Part shown: positions 1 through 7,527 of the stretch, in pieces
How positions within the stretch are numbered: the stretch's first letter is position 1
Layout: each line of letters begins with the position of its first letter
From: Lysobacter sp. BMK333-48F3
GTDB taxonomy: Bacteria; Pseudomonadota; Gammaproteobacteria; Xanthomonadales; Xanthomonadaceae
Assembly (NCBI RefSeq): GCF_019733395.1
Contig: NZ_JAIHOO010000001.1
Coordinates: 4,466,983-4,530,982 of the forward strand
DNA: 64,000 nt
Reading direction: 5' to 3'
Notes under the pieces: model-generated
The model's input: only the letters and a program-made list of their open reading frames with translations
Database searches by the model: none
Told to the model about the DNA's origin: nothing
Translations under genes and position numbers: made by a program

Positions 1-149
1 AGCGTCTGGATCAGCTGCTCGATTTCGCGTTCGGCCTGGGCGCTGGGCGCGGCCTGGACGCCGAAGCCGGCCAACAGGCCGGCCAGCAGCCAGCCGGCGC
101 GGCGCAGGCGGCGGGGTGCCGCGGTGCGGCGCTGCATCGGATCGTCCAT
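1..149 (-). CDS. DUF5329-like secreted protein (partial, 3' end outside window)
   Basis: The N-terminal 49 residues of a minus-strand gene that leaves the window at base 1. It reads as a basic stretch (MDDPMQRRTAAPRRLRR), a hydrophobic core (WLLAGLLAGFGVQA) and then SAQAEREIEQLIQTL, which looks like a cleaved signal peptide followed by the start of a small periplasmic protein. The EREIEQLIQTL segment resembles the beginning of DUF5329 proteins of Xanthomonadaceae; that assignment is from memory on very little sequence. In-frame alternative starts lie at 137, 179 and 194. None has a strong ribosome binding site, and the 149 start is only weakly preferred. It follows the SGNH hydrolase gene in the same direction. 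Confidence 0.5.
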   Translation of the reverse strand, partial: MDDPMQRRTAAPRRLRRAGWLLAGLLAGFGVQAAPSAQAEREIEQLIQT

Positions 150-216
150 CGAAACTCGCAAGTCCCTGCCGTCGTTCATGGCGCAGTCGTTCATGGCGGA
201 GCCGTTAATGACGCGA

Positions 217-948
217 TTAAAGCGCACCCAGCCAGGCCCCGACCACGTGCTTCCAGATCGCGTAGCCGTCGCCGTTCATGTGCAGCCGGTCCTGCAGGAA
301 CAGGGTCTCGCGCGGCGCGCCTTCGCCGTCGAGCATCGGCGTGTACACGTCCAGGTAATCGACGCCGTCCGCGCGCTCGGCGTAATCGCGGACTAACGCG
401 TTGGCCGCACGCACCTGCGGCAGCAAGGCCGCGCGCGAGGGGCTGGGCTTGATCGAGACGAAACCGATCCGCGCCTGCGGCTCGGCCTGGCGTACGCGCT
501 GGGCGAAGGCGGCGAAGTCGTCGCGCACCTGCTGCGGCGAGCGGCCTTCCGACAGATCGTTGTCGCCGGCGTAGAACACCACCGCGCGCGGCCGGTACGG
601 CAGCACGATGCGCTCGGCATAGCGCAACGAATCGTAGACGCGCGAGCCGCCGAAGCCGCGGTTGATGCTGGCGACGCCGGGGAAATCCTGGTCCAGGCTG
701 GTCCAGTAGCGGATCGACGAACTGCCGACGAACACCACCCCGCCCGGCCGGCGCCGGACCCGCGCATCCTCGGCTTCGAAAGCGCGGATGTCGGCTTCCC
801 ATTTATCCGGATCGCGCGGCGCGGCGCCTTCGGCGGCGAGCGCCGCCGGCGCGGATGGCGTTGCGGCCGCGGCCTCGGCGGAACGCGTCGGCGCGCCGAC
901 GCAGGCGCTCAGCGCAAGGACGAAACAGACGAGCAGGCAGCGGCGCAT
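217..948 (-). CDS. SGNH/GDSL-family hydrolase lipoprotein
   Basis: A 243-residue secreted esterase-type hydrolase, substrate unknown. The N-terminus is a lipoprotein signal with lipobox LSAC (Cys16), so the protein is probably anchored in a membrane. SGNH blocks are visible: GSSS around residues 75-78 with the likely nucleophile Ser77 (the usual GDS motif is degenerate), Gly in NRGFGGS near 96-102, GDND near 128-131, and the catalytic pair DRLH with Asp220 and His223. Length and layout fit the lipase/acylhydrolase GDSL-like group (PF13472 type) common in Lysobacter. It stands alone between phaC and a DUF5329-like gene on the same strand. An acetyl or acyl ester substrate is inferred only. Confidence 0.85.
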   Translation of the reverse strand: MRRCLLVCFVLALSACVGAPTRSAEAAAATPSAPAALAAEGAAPRDPDKWEADIRAFEAEDARVRRRPGGVVFVGSSSIRYWTSLDQDFPGVASINRGFGGSRVYDSLRYAERIVLPYRPRAVVFYAGDNDLSEGRSPQQVRDDFAAFAQRVRQAEPQARIGFVSIKPSPSRAALLPQVRAANALVRDYAERADGVDYLDVYTPMLDGEGAPRETLFLQDRLHMNGDGYAIWKHVVGAWLGAL

Positions 949-1067
949 GCGGCGTTCCGGTCGGAAGGGAGCGACAGACTAACCCGGAAACGCCGCGGCG
1001 CGGCCGCCGCAACTGCAGCGGCGCGCAGTGTCCGCGCCGCCGCGTGGACCGCGGCGGCGGATCGCGC

Positions 1068-2138
1068 TCAACGCGAGCGCTGAGCCAACCAGTCGTGGAT
1101 CGCGCCCGGCACCTCGCGCTGGGCGCGGCCGGACACGTAGATGCCGATGTGGCCGCCCTTGAACGACAGCTCGCTGTAGTCCTCGCTGCCGACCAGGCCC
1201 TTGAGCGCCTTCGACGCCGCCGGCGGCACCAGGTGGTCCTGCTCGGCGTAGATGTTCAGCACCGGCATGTCGACATAGCCGAGGTCGACCGCACGGCCGC
1301 CGATGTCGATCCCGCCCTCGACGAAGCCGTTGCCCTGGTAGAACTGCTTGATGAACTGGCGGAAGGCTTCGCCGGCCTGGTCGGGCGAGTCGAAGATCCA
1401 CTTCTCCATGCGCAGGAAGTCTTCCAGCGCGCGCTTGTCGTCGAGGATGTCGATCAGGCCGACGTACTTCTGCACGAACAAGCGCCAGGGTTTAAGGGTC
1501 AGGTAGCACCAGTTCATGACGTCGGCCGGCACGTTGCCGAGGGTGTCGACGAATTGGTCGATGTCCAGGCCGCGGGTCCAGTTCGACAGCATGTTGTCGT
1601 CGGTGTGGAAATCCACCGGCGTCACCATGGTGATCAGATTGCGCACCTTGCGCGGATTCAAGGCCGCGTAGCACAGCGAGAACGCCCCGCCCTGGCAGAT
1701 GCCGAGCAGATTGATCGCGTCCTGGCGGTACTCGCAGCGCAGGTGGTCGACGGCGCCGCCGAGGAAGCGCTGGATATAGTCTTCCAGCTCCAGATAGCGA
1801 TCGGAGCGGTCCGGATAGCCCCAGTCGAGGATGTACACGTCCTCGCCGCGCTCGAGCAGGCCGCGCACGATCGATTTGTCGGCCTGCAGGTCGACCATGT
1901 ACGGGCGGTTGACCAAGGCGTAAGCGATCAGCAGCGGCACCTTGGCGGTCGGCGCTTTGTCGCCGCGGAAGCGGTACAGCACCACCTTGCCGTCGCGCCA
2001 GACTTCCTCGCGCTCGGTCGCGCCGTAGTCGATGTTCTCGACCTGGCGCAGCGATTCCAGCCCGGCGCGCAGCTTCTGCTGCGCCTGCATCGCTTCCTGG
2101 GCCAGGGATTCGGCGCTGAAATTGATCGGTGCGGTCAT
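1068..2138 (-). CDS. phaC: Class III poly(R)-hydroxyalkanoic acid synthase, catalytic subunit PhaC
   Basis: Polymerises (R)-3-hydroxyacyl-CoA, mainly 3-hydroxybutyryl-CoA, into PHB at the surface of the cytoplasmic granule, in complex with PhaE. At 356 residues it has the class III length. The lipase-like box GICQGG places the catalytic Cys at 148. The rest of the triad is Asp301 (IYAEQDHLVPP) and His330 (GGHIGIYV), one residue off the C149/D302/H331 numbering of the Allochromatium vinosum enzyme. The gene starts one base after the phaE stop codon, with AAGGGAG upstream inside phaE, so translation is probably coupled. A GC-rich hairpin without a T-run lies downstream at 1037-1057. No phaA or phaB is present in this window. 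Confidence 0.95.
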   Translation of the reverse strand: MTAPINFSAESLAQEAMQAQQKLRAGLESLRQVENIDYGATEREEVWRDGKVVLYRFRGDKAPTAKVPLLIAYALVNRPYMVDLQADKSIVRGLLERGEDVYILDWGYPDRSDRYLELEDYIQRFLGGAVDHLRCEYRQDAINLLGICQGGAFSLCYAALNPRKVRNLITMVTPVDFHTDDNMLSNWTRGLDIDQFVDTLGNVPADVMNWCYLTLKPWRLFVQKYVGLIDILDDKRALEDFLRMEKWIFDSPDQAGEAFRQFIKQFYQGNGFVEGGIDIGGRAVDLGYVDMPVLNIYAEQDHLVPPAASKALKGLVGSEDYSELSFKGGHIGIYVSGRAQREVPGAIHDWLAQRSR

Positions 2139-2139
2139 C

Positions 2140-3375
2140 TCAGCGCGCTCCCTTCTTGGCCGGCTTGGCGGCGGACGACTTGCTCACCGCGGCGGACTTG
2201 CCGACGGCGGCGGGGCGCGCCGGCGGTTGCGGGCGGGCGATCGCGGTCTTGCGCGGCGGCTTGACGGCCGGCTTCGCCGCGCTGACGCTCGGCGCGGCGG
2301 CGACCGCTTGCGCCGCGCGCGGCTTGGCCGCCTTGGGCTTGCTTGCGGCGGGCTTGCTTGCGGCAGGCTTGCTCGACGCCGGTTTGGCGGCGGCGGGCTT
2401 GCTTGCAGCGGCCGGCTTGCGCGGCGGCTCGGCCGGCGCGCCGGCCGGAGCCGAGCGCGACTGCAATTCGTCGCGAAGCCGGCGCAGCTCGCGTTCGAGC
2501 TGGACGATCTTGCGGTGCGCGGCGTCGATCTCGGTGCGGGTCGGCATGCCCAGACTGCTGCTGGTCTGCTCGATCTCCTTCTGCACGCCGGCGCGCAGGC
2601 GCATCTGCGAATTGACCAGGTCGGCGTAGGCGCCGCGGAAACGCGGCGACAGCGCGATCTCGGCATAGGCCTCTTCGGCCGCGTCGATCCACAGGTCGAA
2701 CAGGGCGCGCGCGGTACCGATCTGCCGGCCCGGCTCGCTGCGTTCGGCCAGCTTGTTTTCGAAGCGCGCGAACGCGTCCTGCGCGGCCTCGGCCATCAGC
2801 GCGTTATAGGCCTGGCTGCGCTGCTGATAATCCAGATAGGCCTGGCCCAGGTGTTGCACGCGTTCCTGGTGTTCGCGCGAGAAACCCAGCGCCGGCACGC
2901 CGAGCCAGGCGCGGCCTTCGCTGTGCAGGTTCTGCAGATACGGCGCGATCTGCTCGACCCAGCGCGAGAAATCCTGCTGGCCGGGGCCGCGCATCGCGCC
3001 GAACACATCGGCGAAGGGATTGCCGCCCTGCCCGCCCATCGCCTGCTTCCAGGCGCCGGCGATGTCCGCCGCGGAAGCGTCGCGGCCGGCGAACTGCGCG
3101 GCCAGTTTCTGGATTTCGCCGAACCAGGCGCGCGCCTGGCTGTTGAAGCGGTCCAGGGTATCGTCGGCCTGCGGGCTGCTGCCCTTGGCCAGCTGCGACC
3201 ACCATTGCACGGCCTCGTTCCATCCCGGCATCGAGGGTTGCGCCGGCTGCGGCGCGGCGCCGCGCATCATCTCGCCCCATGCGCCCCAGTATTGTCGCGC
3301 CAGTTGCTCGAATCCATCGGAACCGACGGCGCCGAAGCCGCCGGGATTGTTCGAGCCGAAACCGAAATTCGCCAT
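2140..3375 (-). CDS. phaE: Class III PHA synthase subunit PhaE with a Lys/Ala/Pro-rich C-terminal tail
   Basis: The non-catalytic partner of PhaC, required for class III synthase activity. The first 280 or so residues match PhaE in style: FxxLARQYWGAWGEMM near the start, and EHQERVQHLGQAYLDYQQRSQAYNALM in the middle. Residues 283-306 form a short coiled coil (IVQLERELRRLRDELQ). Residues 308-411 are a low-complexity tail of repeated AASKPAA/AAKP units with about 16 lysines and almost no acidic residues. This resembles the histone-H1-like tail of the phasin PhaF and is absent from the textbook PhaE of about 357 residues. A good SD (GGAGG) precedes the ATG. It is the first gene of phaE-phaC. Confidence 0.92.
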   Translation of the reverse strand: MANFGFGSNNPGGFGAVGSDGFEQLARQYWGAWGEMMRGAAPQPAQPSMPGWNEAVQWWSQLAKGSSPQADDTLDRFNSQARAWFGEIQKLAAQFAGRDASAADIAGAWKQAMGGQGGNPFADVFGAMRGPGQQDFSRWVEQIAPYLQNLHSEGRAWLGVPALGFSREHQERVQHLGQAYLDYQQRSQAYNALMAEAAQDAFARFENKLAERSEPGRQIGTARALFDLWIDAAEEAYAEIALSPRFRGAYADLVNSQMRLRAGVQKEIEQTSSSLGMPTRTEIDAAHRKIVQLERELRRLRDELQSRSAPAGAPAEPPRKPAAASKPAAAKPASSKPAASKPAASKPKAAKPRAAQAVAAAPSVSAAKPAVKPPRKTAIARPQPPARPAAVGKSAAVSKSSAAKPAKKGAR

Positions 3376-3824
3376 CGCCGCCTCCAGGATTTGTCCCGAT
3401 CATAGCAACCGCGTGTTGCCGGGCGGTGGTTGTGTCGGATAGCACGCGAGGAAGGTGAACCCGGAAACTGCGCGGGTGAAGGCGCGGCCGACCGTTGCTG
3501 CTGCCTTCGGAAAGGGACGACACGGACGCGAGGGATTTGCTTTGGCTGTCGCGCGCAGGAGCAAAAGCGAAAGCAAATCCCCCCTGCCCCCCTTTTTCAA
3601 AGGGGGAACGGCAGGAGGCCGCAGAGAGATGGAGGTTGTGCCAGCGACGCTCGTGCCGCTTTCCCTTTGGAGCCGTTGCCCCCTTTGGAAAAGGGGGCGG
3701 CGGCCGCGCAGCGGACGCGGGGGATTTGCTTTTGCTTTTGCAGTCGCACGCTGGAGCAAGAGCGCCGCCCCTTTCGAAGGGAACGGCGCGAAAGAACGCC
3801 GAGTGCGAACGTTGTCGCCGCAGC
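3376..3824. repeat. Gene-free gap with two copies of dispersed repeat family A
   Basis: This 449-base gap between pssA and phaE holds no convincing gene. It contains two copies of the palindromic element CCCCCTTTGAAAAAGGGGG with its GGGGGATTTGCTTTTGC flank. One copy, at about 3563-3609, is in reverse orientation. The other, at about 3674-3742, is degenerate and forward. The same element occurs at 10929, 11091, 28870/29720 and 29778. The phaE promoter must lie in the left part of the gap, but I see no clear -35/-10 pair. Confidence 0.8.
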
Positions 3825-4439
3825 TCAGGGCTTGGGAATGCGCAGCGTCTTGCTGATCATCAGCGAGCCCGACAGCGCGAACATCAGCACCAGCGGGTGG
3901 AACAGCCAGGGGCCGACGCGGATGCCGCCGAACCACAGGTCCGGGCCGATCGCGCCCTGCCAGGCGGCGACCGCCAGCACGATCACCAGGATCAGGCTGG
4001 TCGGAATCGGCGTGCCCTCGAAGTACTTGACCTTGCCTTCGTCGCCGGCCAGGGCCTCGGCGGTGACGTTGTAGCGCGCCAGGCGGCTGACGCCGCAGCC
4101 GACGAAGTAGCTCAGCACCACCCAGTCCCAGCCGCCCTGCAGGCCGCAGGCGTAGGCCAGCGCCGCCGGCGCGACGCCGAAGGAGATCACGTCGGCCAGC
4201 GAATCGAGCTCGCGCCCGAGCGTGGACGAGGACTTGCGCCAGCGCGCGACCTTGCCGTCCAGGGCGTCGAAAACGAACGCCAGCGGAATCAGGGCCATGC
4301 CGATCATCAGATCGCGCACGCCACCTTCCTGCAGGAAGCGCATCGCAGCGAAGATCGCGCCGGTGCCGCAGAAGGCGTTGGCGAGGGTGAACCAGTCCGC
4401 GAGGTGGAATTCGCGAAGCATCGAGAAATGACGCGCCAT
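3825..4439 (-). CDS. pssA: CDP-alcohol phosphatidyltransferase, probable phosphatidylserine synthase
   Basis: A membrane enzyme that transfers a phosphatidyl group from CDP-diacylglycerol to serine, the first step toward phosphatidylethanolamine. The family signature DGx2ARx8Gx3Dx3D is intact (DGKVARW...GRELDSLAD). The FEGTPIP segment and several hydrophobic helices fit the integral-membrane PssA type rather than the soluble E. coli type. I chose the ATG at 4439 (204 residues, MARHFSMLREFHLADWF) because GGAG lies nine bases upstream. An in-frame extension to 4526 adds a poorly conserved, Arg-rich stretch. It sits between phaE and the 3HB-oligomer hydrolase on the same strand, but gaps of 126 and 449 bases argue against one tight operon. 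Another CDP-alcohol acceptor is possible. Confidence 0.8.
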   Translation of the reverse strand: MARHFSMLREFHLADWFTLANAFCGTGAIFAAMRFLQEGGVRDLMIGMALIPLAFVFDALDGKVARWRKSSSTLGRELDSLADVISFGVAPAALAYACGLQGGWDWVVLSYFVGCGVSRLARYNVTAEALAGDEGKVKYFEGTPIPTSLILVIVLAVAAWQGAIGPDLWFGGIRVGPWLFHPLVLMFALSGSLMISKTLRIPKP

Positions 4440-4565
4440 GCGGTGCTGCTCCGTGACGGACGGCCGCGGCCGTCCCGAGGGGGCGTCCAGCCTGCCAAAG
4501 CCGGAGCGCCGGCCGCAAGAGGCCAAGGTCGCATCCGCCGCCCCGCGGGCGGCGGACGAGCGCGA

Positions 4566-6515
4566 TCAGCGCGGAATCGCCAACTGCGACGCCTGCAGGG
4601 CCTGCCCCGCCTCGCGCAGGCCGGTGTCGACGGTGGCGTCGGCCGGCAACGGCGCGCCGTCGGCCAGATGCGCCTCGACCCGGTCCAAGGCCGCGTACAC
4701 GTAGGGCAGCAACGGCTGATAGCGGGTCGCCAGCGCCGGCAAGCCGAGGAAGGCGTCGAAATGCTGGACGTTGCGCACCTGCCAGTAAGCGACCTGCGCG
4801 CCGGCGCGGCGCGCCATCGCCACATAGGGCTCGCTGCTGAACGCCGGTGGAATCAGGCCGTCGTCGAGACCGTGCACGACCACGATCGGCAGCCCCTTGC
4901 GCGGCGCCGAAGCGCGGGTCGCGGCAATGCCCTCGCGCACCCGCCGGTGGGCGGCGGCGAGCCCGGGCGCGGGGTTGGCGTCGGCGCTCTTGCCGGTCCA
5001 CAGCGCGCGCAGTCCGGCCAGCGGCGCCAGCGCCTGCGCGGGGTCGCCGCCGGACGGCGCGAACAACTGCACGCCGGCGCCGGGCGGAATGCCGCTGGCG
5101 TCGGACCACCACGCGGCGCGCTCGTTGGCGCCGGCCGCGCGCGCCAGCGGCGGCTTGGCCGCCGCATCGGCAGCGGCGTAAGCGAACGGCAGCCAGGGCT
5201 GGTCGTACTTGGATCCGCCGGCGCCCGGCTTGGCCGCCGGCGCATAGCGCCCGTAAGCCGAGGCATAAGTCGCCGCGACCGCGCGCCACAGGTCGAAGCT
5301 GACCGACAGCGCGCCGGCGCGCAGCGCGGCATCGCTCCAGCCGTTGTCGCGCAACTGCCGGTAAGCGGCCTCGGCGCGCGCCTCGTTGGACGCCTCGGCC
5401 GCGCCGTCGCCGAGCAAGCCGTGCGCTGCGGCATAGGCGCAATAAGCCTCCGCCGTGGCCCCGGCCGGCGCCGCCGGCATCGCCGCCAACGGCTTGTGCT
5501 GCAGCGCGCACGGCATCAGCAGCGCGGCTTCGGTGGTGTAGTCGTACAGGGCGCGCGCGCCGTCGACATGGACGTTGGGTTCGCCAGCCACCACCGCATC
5601 GAGCCAGGGCTCGTCGTCGAGCTCGGCCGCGCGCAGCACCGCGCCGCCGCCGTTGGAAATGCCGACCGCGATGACCCGGGTATTGGCCCAGGTGAACGGC
5701 GCCTGCTGCGGATAGGCGCGATCCAGCGCGCTCAAGCCGAACTGCGCGGCCTGGCGCACGTGCCGGCCCCAATCGGCTTCCGGGTTGTCGCCCGAGTGCG
5801 CGTGCTTGAACGCGACGCCGCCCGCCGCGGCGCGCTCGGCCGCGCTCGGCAGGAAGGCCAGATCGCCGTCCTCGGGTTTGCCGACGCTGCCGTCGGCGCG
5901 CACGCCCAGGCCGGCGTCGAGATCGAAATAGTCGGTGCCCGCGCCCTTGTCGGTGTAGGCGACCGCGCAGCCCTTGGGCAGGCCCCAGGCGCCGGCGACC
6001 GCGATCGCGCCGTAGATCCCGCGCGAGCCCGACGAGGCCGCCACCAGCAGGCAGCGCTTGCCGGCATCGAAGGCGTCCGGCACCTGCACCAGCACGCGAT
6101 GCGGCTGGTGCGCGCCGGGCAGGCGGGCATAGGCGCTGTACTCGCGTCCCTCGACCCGCTGCACGCTGCCGTAGACCTCGCCGTAGCCGCCGCCGACGGC
6201 GAGGTCGGCGATGCCGCGCCAGTTCGCCCACAGCGCGCGCCGGCGCAGCTCCGCCGCGGTCGGATGGGCCGGATCGGCGAATGCCGGCGGCGCCGCCGCA
6301 CGCAGGCCGTCCAGGCCGAGTCCGGCGCTGAGCAGATCGTCGTGCTCGCCGCGGTGCTCGGTCTGGCGTTGGGCGCTGAACATCGGCGAGGCGTCCTTGG
6401 TGGGCTGGGCCGCCTTCGCGCGCGGCGCGGCGACGGCGGTCGGCGCCGCAGCAGCGGCGCCGATCAGGGCGAACGCGGCGCAGGCCGCGGCAACACGGGA
6501 ATGGAAGGCGTTCAT
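4566..6515 (-). CDS. D-(-)-3-hydroxybutyrate oligomer hydrolase
   Basis: Hydrolyses short 3-hydroxybutyrate oligomers to monomers after PHB depolymerisation (PF10605 family). The 649-residue protein starts with a signal peptide (hydrophobic 9-25, AAA/APT region), so a periplasmic or secreted location is likely. The serine hydrolase nucleophile is Ser287 in GISNGGG. LLVAASSGSRGIYGAI and AYTDKGAGTDYF are typical conserved segments, and VVHGLDDGLIPP near the C-terminus supplies the acid region. Family members are usually 600-700 residues long. No SD is visible before the ATG. It is divergent from the LuxR-type regulator at 6617, and the 101-base gap carries a near-palindrome at 6552-6563. Context: PHB synthase genes downstream, a CrbS/R-like pair upstream. 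Confidence 0.9.
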   Translation of the reverse strand: MNAFHSRVAAACAAFALIGAAAAAPTAVAAPRAKAAQPTKDASPMFSAQRQTEHRGEHDDLLSAGLGLDGLRAAAPPAFADPAHPTAAELRRRALWANWRGIADLAVGGGYGEVYGSVQRVEGREYSAYARLPGAHQPHRVLVQVPDAFDAGKRCLLVAASSGSRGIYGAIAVAGAWGLPKGCAVAYTDKGAGTDYFDLDAGLGVRADGSVGKPEDGDLAFLPSAAERAAAGGVAFKHAHSGDNPEADWGRHVRQAAQFGLSALDRAYPQQAPFTWANTRVIAVGISNGGGAVLRAAELDDEPWLDAVVAGEPNVHVDGARALYDYTTEAALLMPCALQHKPLAAMPAAPAGATAEAYCAYAAAHGLLGDGAAEASNEARAEAAYRQLRDNGWSDAALRAGALSVSFDLWRAVAATYASAYGRYAPAAKPGAGGSKYDQPWLPFAYAAADAAAKPPLARAAGANERAAWWSDASGIPPGAGVQLFAPSGGDPAQALAPLAGLRALWTGKSADANPAPGLAAAHRRVREGIAATRASAPRKGLPIVVVHGLDDGLIPPAFSSEPYVAMARRAGAQVAYWQVRNVQHFDAFLGLPALATRYQPLLPYVYAALDRVEAHLADGAPLPADATVDTGLREAGQALQASQLAIPR

Positions 6516-6551
6516 CGGCGCAGGCTAGCAAGCCGTGCGCGCCGGCCCATC

Positions 6552-6563
6552 GTACTTTGGTAC
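6552..6563. promoter_or_regulatory. Near-palindrome GTACTTTGGTAC in a divergent promoter gap
   Basis: The 12-bp imperfect palindrome lies 36 bp before the start of the 3HB-oligomer hydrolase and 53 bp before the start of the response regulator. A similar 12-mer (GTACCTTCGGAC, 9 of 12 identical, followed by A in both) lies in the other divergent gap at 13649-13660. This suggests a shared operator, possibly for the CrbR-like regulator encoded next to it. The protein that binds is inferred. Confidence 0.4.
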
Positions 6564-6616
6564 AGCCCGGCCGTCCGCGCGCGGCAGCCTCGGCGCGGCC
6601 TGCTAGGCTAACGGCG

Positions 6617-7282
6617 ATGCCGACCCTGCTGATCGCCGACGACCATCCGCTGTTCCGCGCCGCGCTGCGCCAGGCCGCCGCCGATGCGGTGCCCGACACC
6701 TTGGTGCGCGAAGCCGGCACGCTCGACGACGCGCTGGCCGCGCTCGAAGCCGAGCCCGGCATCGACCTGGTCCTGCTCGACCTGCACATGCCCGGCAATC
6801 ACGGCCTGGCCGGACTGGCGGCGATCCGCGCCCAATACCCCGGCACCGCGGTGGCGGTGGTGTCGGCCAACGACGATCCGCGGGTGGTGCGGCGCGCGCT
6901 CGATCACGGCGCCGCCGGCTACCTGCCCAAGAGCGCCGGCCTGGACGAACTGCGCGATGCGATCCGCGCCGTGCTGGCCTGCGAGCAATGGCTGCCGGCG
7001 CCGCTGCGCGCGGCGGTCGCGCGCACCCACAGCGAGCGCGGCGACGCCGACCTGGCCTCGCGCCTGGCCAGCCTGTCGCCGCAACAGTTCCGGGTCCTGA
7101 CCCTGGTCGCGCAAGGCCTGCTCAACAAGCAGATCGCCGATCGCCTGGACGTGCAGGAACGCACGGTCAAGGCGCATCTGTCGGCGATCTTCGACCGCCT
7201 CGGCGTGCGCAACCGGACCCAGGCCGGGGTGGTGCTGCGCGAGCTGGAATTGTCCGATCCGGCGCGCCGGATCGAGGACTGA
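6617..7282 (+). CDS. LuxR/NarL-type response regulator (CrbR/ErdR-like)
   Basis: A cytoplasmic transcription factor of 221 residues. The N-terminal receiver domain has acidic pocket Asp8/Asp9, phosphoacceptor Asp55 (LVLLDLHMPG) and Lys105 (GYLPKSAG). The C-terminal LuxR-type helix-turn-helix spans about 155-215 (LSPQQFRVLTLVAQGLLNKQIADRL, ERTVKAHLSAIF). The ATG at 6617 begins directly with the receiver fold (MPTLLIADDHPLF); upstream in-frame codons are not conserved-looking. It faces the hybrid kinase at 7528-10863 tail to tail. A LuxR-type regulator next to an SLC5-fused kinase is the CrbS/CrbR arrangement, known to control acetate and short-chain acid use in Pseudomonas, Vibrio and Shewanella. 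Regulation of the divergent 3HB-oligomer hydrolase is inferred. Confidence 0.85.
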   Translation: MPTLLIADDHPLFRAALRQAAADAVPDTLVREAGTLDDALAALEAEPGIDLVLLDLHMPGNHGLAGLAAIRAQYPGTAVAVVSANDDPRVVRRALDHGAAGYLPKSAGLDELRDAIRAVLACEQWLPAPLRAAVARTHSERGDADLASRLASLSPQQFRVLTLVAQGLLNKQIADRLDVQERTVKAHLSAIFDRLGVRNRTQAGVVLRELELSDPARRIED

Positions 7283-7350
7283 GCGCGCAGTCACACGCAG
7301 GTCTCTCGCTCGTTCGCGCCCGCTCACCCTGCCTCACCGGCGGCCGCTGC

Positions 7351-7377
7351 GTTTGTCCACACAGCCTGTGGACAAAC
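7351..7377. repeat. Perfect 11-bp inverted repeat made of two convergent TTGTCCACA boxes
   Basis: GTTTGTCCACA (7351-7361), a 5-base loop, then TGTGGACAAAC (7367-7377). Each arm contains TTGTCCACA, which differs by one base from the E. coli DnaA box TTATCCACA and equals the DnaA box described for high-GC actinobacteria. No T-run follows on either strand, so it is not a standard terminator. It lies in the non-coding gap between the convergent regulator and kinase genes. Confidence 0.6.
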
Positions 7378-7415
7378 CTGCGGACAGAAAGGTGGAGAGC
7401 ATGCCGAATCCTTTG

Positions 7416-7431
7416 TGGCATAAGCATTGCA
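7416..7431 (+). promoter_or_regulatory. Sigma-54-like -24/-12 promoter (TGGCAT-N5-TTGCA)
   Basis: TGGCAT, five bases, TTGCA: the spacing and core GG/GC match the RpoN consensus TGGCAC-N5-TTGCW with one mismatch. It reads rightward, toward the 3' end of the kinase gene on the other strand, and no protein gene follows. It could make a short non-coding RNA or antisense transcript, or be a chance match. Confidence 0.35.
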
Positions 7432-7477
7432 ATAGGGTTGGCGAGAAAATGACCAGCGAAAATCCTTGACATCGCTC

Positions 7478-7500
7478 ACGCGATCTCACCTTCGCGTTTT
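7478..7500 (+). terminator. Weak terminator-like hairpin after the sigma-54-like site
   Basis: ACGCGA, an 8-base loop, TCGCGT, then TTT and CTTC. The stem is only 6 bp. It could end the response regulator transcript from 6617, or a short RNA started near 7443. Confidence 0.35.
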
Positions 7501-7527
7501 CTTCACCCGCCGCCTTGCGCCGCGCAT

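Noticed and set aside
1037..1057. Hairpin after phaC as a rho-independent terminator
   Set aside because: The stem is strong but no T-run follows on the minus strand.
3400..6798. A very long minus-strand open frame of about 1130 codons over pssA and the 3HB-oligomer hydrolase
   Set aside because: It is Arg/Gly/Ala-rich without domains and lies in another frame of two clearly real genes on the same strand; a GC-rich shadow.
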